A stretch of DNA of 64,000 nt from Nocardioides rubriscoriae. GTDB taxonomy: Bacteria; Actinomycetota; Actinomycetes; Propionibacteriales; Nocardioidaceae. The notes under the pieces were generated by a model. It was not told the origin of the DNA. It ran no database searches and saw only the letters and a list, made by a program, of their open reading frames with translations. Shown piece after piece: positions 62,163 through 64,000 of this stretch; positions within the stretch are counted from its first letter, which is position 1, and each line of letters starts with the position of its first letter. The stretch is taken from assembly GCF_008087085.1 (NCBI RefSeq), contig NZ_VIYJ01000002.1, positions 186,001 to 250,000 on the forward strand, read 5' to 3'. A program made the position numbers and the translations under genes.

Positions 62163-62177
62163 TAGAGTGCAGTCATG
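62163..62177 (+). promoter_or_regulatory. Leaderless promoter of merR-type gene
   Basis: TAGAGT at 62163-62168, six bases, ATG at 62175; it overlaps the edge of the divergent operator, fitting autorepression. Confidence 0.5.
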
Positions 62178-62567
62178 CGCATCGGAGAGGTAGCCGCCGC
62201 GGCTGACGTGCCGACCCAGACCATCCGCTTCTACGAGCGCCGGGGTCTGCTTCCGCAGCCGTTGCGGGGCCCCAACGGATACCGTGAGTACGACGACTCG
62301 ATCCTCACCCGGCTCGCATTCATCCGCAGCGGACAGGCTGCGGGGCTCACCCTGGTCGAGGTCGCCAGCATCCTCGACCTTCGCCGCGACGGAGCCGTGC
62401 CGTGCGCGCATGTCGAGTCGCTGCTCGTGACCAAGCTGGACGACATCCAGGAGCGGCAACGTGAGCTCGCCGTGCTCCAGGCGGAGCTCGAAGGCCTCAT
62501 CAGCCGCAGTGCCCGACTCGATCCCGCCGACTGCACCGACACCCAGATCTGTCACATCATCGCTTAG
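62175..62567 (+). CDS. MerR-family heavy-metal-responsive regulator
   Basis: 130 residues. Winged helix: RIGEVAAAADVPTQTIRFYERRGLLPQP. Dimerisation helix with Cys77 (AVPCAHVESLL), and Cys120 and Cys126 with His127 in ADCTDTQICHIIA. Three Cys in this order match the metal site of mercury-type MerR (Cys82/117/126 in Tn501), allowing for a shift. Likely senses Hg or another thiophilic ion and controls the divergent operon. Confidence 0.88.
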   Translation: MRIGEVAAAADVPTQTIRFYERRGLLPQPLRGPNGYREYDDSILTRLAFIRSGQAAGLTLVEVASILDLRRDGAVPCAHVESLLVTKLDDIQERQRELAVLQAELEGLISRSARLDPADCTDTQICHIIA

Positions 62568-62923
62568 GATGCACGCCCCGGAGACGACTGAGGCCGCGTG
62601 GATGCCCTCACGCCGTGTGCGGCGAGCCAAGCCTTTGCGGACCGCCAACCTCATCGCGCGGTTGCTCGAAGTGCAATGGGCTCGGTCCAGGTTCGCTCAC
62701 GTCCGCAATCGCGTACTGACGCCCCCAGTACGTTGTGAGAGCGTCGGCGCAGGTGAGAGGGCAGTCTCGCCCGTCGACTGGGAGCGGGCACGAGAATCGC
62801 GTCCACGCTCAGGCCCCACGGGCCCTTCCCGACGACGCACCACGTCGAGTGCGTCGCGCTGCTCGCGAGGAGACGAGGGCGGCGGGGAGGCAGCGATCGA
62901 GCCGCCGGGTGGGCCGCGCGTGC
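62568..62923. other. Gene-poor region with a small perfect hairpin
   Basis: 356 bp, no gene recognised; open frames here are shadows. CGTACTG (62712-62718) and CAGTACG (62726-62732) form a perfect 7-bp inverted repeat with a 7-base loop; it could be a terminator for the merR gene or an operator. Confidence 0.45.
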
Positions 62924-64000
62924 TCAGTCCGAGCAGGGAGCGATGGCAACGAGGTCGAGCTGCGCCTCGGCTGATCCGCTTCGTGGACCGATGTTGGGGA
63001 TCTGGATGGTGCTGTTGAACGTGAAGTCCAGGGTCGCGGTCGACGCATCGCCGGAGAGCGTGATGGTGTAGGCCCCCGACCCGGTCGCGGAGATCGGAGC
63101 GTTGCCGACCGTGCCCTTGAAGGCGTAGGTGCCGCCGGTCTCGCGGTTCGGGCGGAACGAGAACGACCCGACCAGGTCACCGGTGGTCTGCACGTTGAAG
63201 CGCTTCTCGAGCGAGCAGGCGGTGCCCCTGACGCTGATGCCGCTGGGCACCGAGGGGATCGACCCGCTGATGGCATAGCTCTGCTTGTTGCACTTCGGCA
63301 CCAGCGCCTCAGCCTCGCGGACCCGCTCGGTGATCGAGCTGCTCAGGGTCTCCTTCACGTAGGCCGTGGCGGGCGACACGATGAACCCGAGCCACTTCGC
63401 CGACCCGGCCAGCGAGGACCCGGTGTCGACCAGCAGCTGCAGGAACAGCGCGGCGGCGTTCTCCTTGATCTCCTGCTTGAGGTCGGTCAACTGGTCGGTG
63501 ACCTTCTTCTTGGCCGACGGGTCGTTGGCGTACTGGCTCCTGGTCAGAGGGTTGGTCGGGTTCTCGGCGCACGTGGAGAGCGCGTCGAGCTTGGCCAGGG
63601 CCTGGGCGATCATGTCGTTGGCGTTGACGGCGTCCCAGACCTTGTTGCCGGCCTTCCAGGCCTCCCACGAGCCGGTGGCGACCTTGCTGTCGGCCCGGTC
63701 GGCCCACGTGTCGATGTAGCTCTCCTGAGCCTGCGACACGACGCCCGAGACCACCACGTCGACGGTGGACGGCGACCCGCCCGCCGCGTAGGCCACGGGC
63801 TGCACGACCACCTCGCTGTCGCCCTCGCCCTCGAGCGGGGCGGCGGTCGCGCCGTCGGTGTCGGTGACCCGGGCGCGGATGTCCTCCGGGAGCGTGGCCG
63901 CGTCGATCGCGTAGGCCATCGACAGCAGGTAGCGGTCGCCGTCCTGCTGCGCGGTCAGCGTCACCCCGTCGTCGGGCTGCACCTTGCCGCTACCGGCGCT
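62924..64000 (-). CDS. Unrecognised protein, C-terminal part (5' end outside window)
   Basis: 359 codons are visible and the frame is open to the window edge, so the N-terminus lies beyond. It begins with a beta-rich, acidic portion, then a helical middle (YANDPSAKKKVTDQLTDLKQ, LFLQLLVDTGSSLAG), then a beta-rich C-terminal part ending with GSAEAQLDLVAIAPCSD. Cys occur at STCAEN, PKCNKQ, GTACSL and APCSD, enough for two disulfides, which suggests a secreted or surface protein. I do not recognise a family. Confidence 0.7.
   Translation of the reverse strand, partial: SAGSGKVQPDDGVTLTAQQDGDRYLLSMAYAIDAATLPEDIRARVTDTDGATAAPLEGEGDSEVVVQPVAYAAGGSPSTVDVVVSGVVSQAQESYIDTWADRADSKVATGSWEAWKAGNKVWDAVNANDMIAQALAKLDALSTCAENPTNPLTRSQYANDPSAKKKVTDQLTDLKQEIKENAAALFLQLLVDTGSSLAGSAKWLGFIVSPATAYVKETLSSSITERVREAEALVPKCNKQSYAISGSIPSVPSGISVRGTACSLEKRFNVQTTGDLVGSFSFRPNRETGGTYAFKGTVGNAPISATGSGAYTITLSGDASTATLDFTFNSTIQIPNIGPRSGSAEAQLDLVAIAPCSD

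Noticed and set aside
62461..63018. Forward frame over the end of merR and the following gap
   Set aside because: Overlaps merR and the opposite-strand partial gene, with low-complexity Arg/Ser content.
1..64000. tRNA, rRNA or riboswitch genes
   Set aside because: No cloverleaf with a TTCRA arm, no rRNA-like sequence and no known riboswitch core was found by eye; a covariance search would be decisive.

Overview
The window is high-GC actinobacterial chromosome, most like Nocardioides or a close relative in Propionibacteriales. This rests on marker families seen in it: SepH, DUF3093, DUF3159, DUF3710, DUF4193 and DUF4235 proteins, a Cys-rich actinobacterial ferrochelatase, an Rv2466c-type (mycothiol-linked) oxidoreductase, SigE-family sigma factor, frequent GTG starts and many leaderless gene starts (TANNNT about 6 nt before the start codon). 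No rRNA, tRNA, CRISPR array, intact transposase or phage gene was found.

Left part (1-27 kb) is mostly housekeeping: the 3' end of recO, uppS, a Zur-type zinc uptake operon (znuABC, with two zinc boxes covering a leaderless promoter), a two-domain SDR reductase, sepH, a TRIC channel, an Fpg/Nei glycosylase, a SigE-type sigma factor with a membrane partner, an MFS exporter, a CHASE hybrid histidine kinase, ferrochelatase, inositol monophosphatase, dut-DUF3710-OB-DUF3159, two TrkA proteins divergent from a KimA/APC-type transporter, and an rRNA-type methyltransferase. A DUF222/HNH endonuclease gene is decayed. Three dispersed GGTGGTTTCGAG...CTCAACCACC hairpin repeats, an 80-bp inverted repeat and a 14-bp tandem repeat occupy intergenic DNA.

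Middle part (27-37 kb) is a catabolic cluster: DinB-like protein, zinc alcohol dehydrogenase, HMG-CoA-lyase-like enzyme, class III CoA transferase, a single-chain 2-oxoacid dehydrogenase E1-like protein without E2/E3, an AraC regulator and an aldehyde dehydrogenase. The substrate is not known.

From 37.4 to 46.3 kb there is a redox/transport module: an NDH/SelD-N-like flavoprotein, an ECF sigma factor with zinc anti-sigma, a MerA-like flavoprotein, a CDP-alcohol phosphotransferase and a TVP38 membrane protein, then an ABC importer of YnjBCD type. The set resembles the E. coli ydjXYZ-ynjABCDEF neighbourhood. It is followed by a HAD enzyme, an AhpD-like protein divergent from a Crp/Fnr regulator, and an APC permease.

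From 50.3 to 53.6 kb there is decay: a truncated, frameshifted ClC channel and a broken alpha/beta hydrolase. Then comes the most interesting operon (53.7-60.0 kb): a methyltransferase divergent from a TusA-radical SAM fusion, a DoxX-like membrane protein and a PhnD/C/E-type importer whose binding protein resembles the family annotated as putative selenate transporters. It is followed by a MerR-controlled mer-like operon whose flavoprotein lacks the mercury-binding Cys pair. I infer that 37-62.5 kb is an accessory region with several modules for oxyanion or metal(loid) uptake and redox chemistry; the actual substrates are unproven. The window ends inside an unrecognised Cys-containing protein gene.
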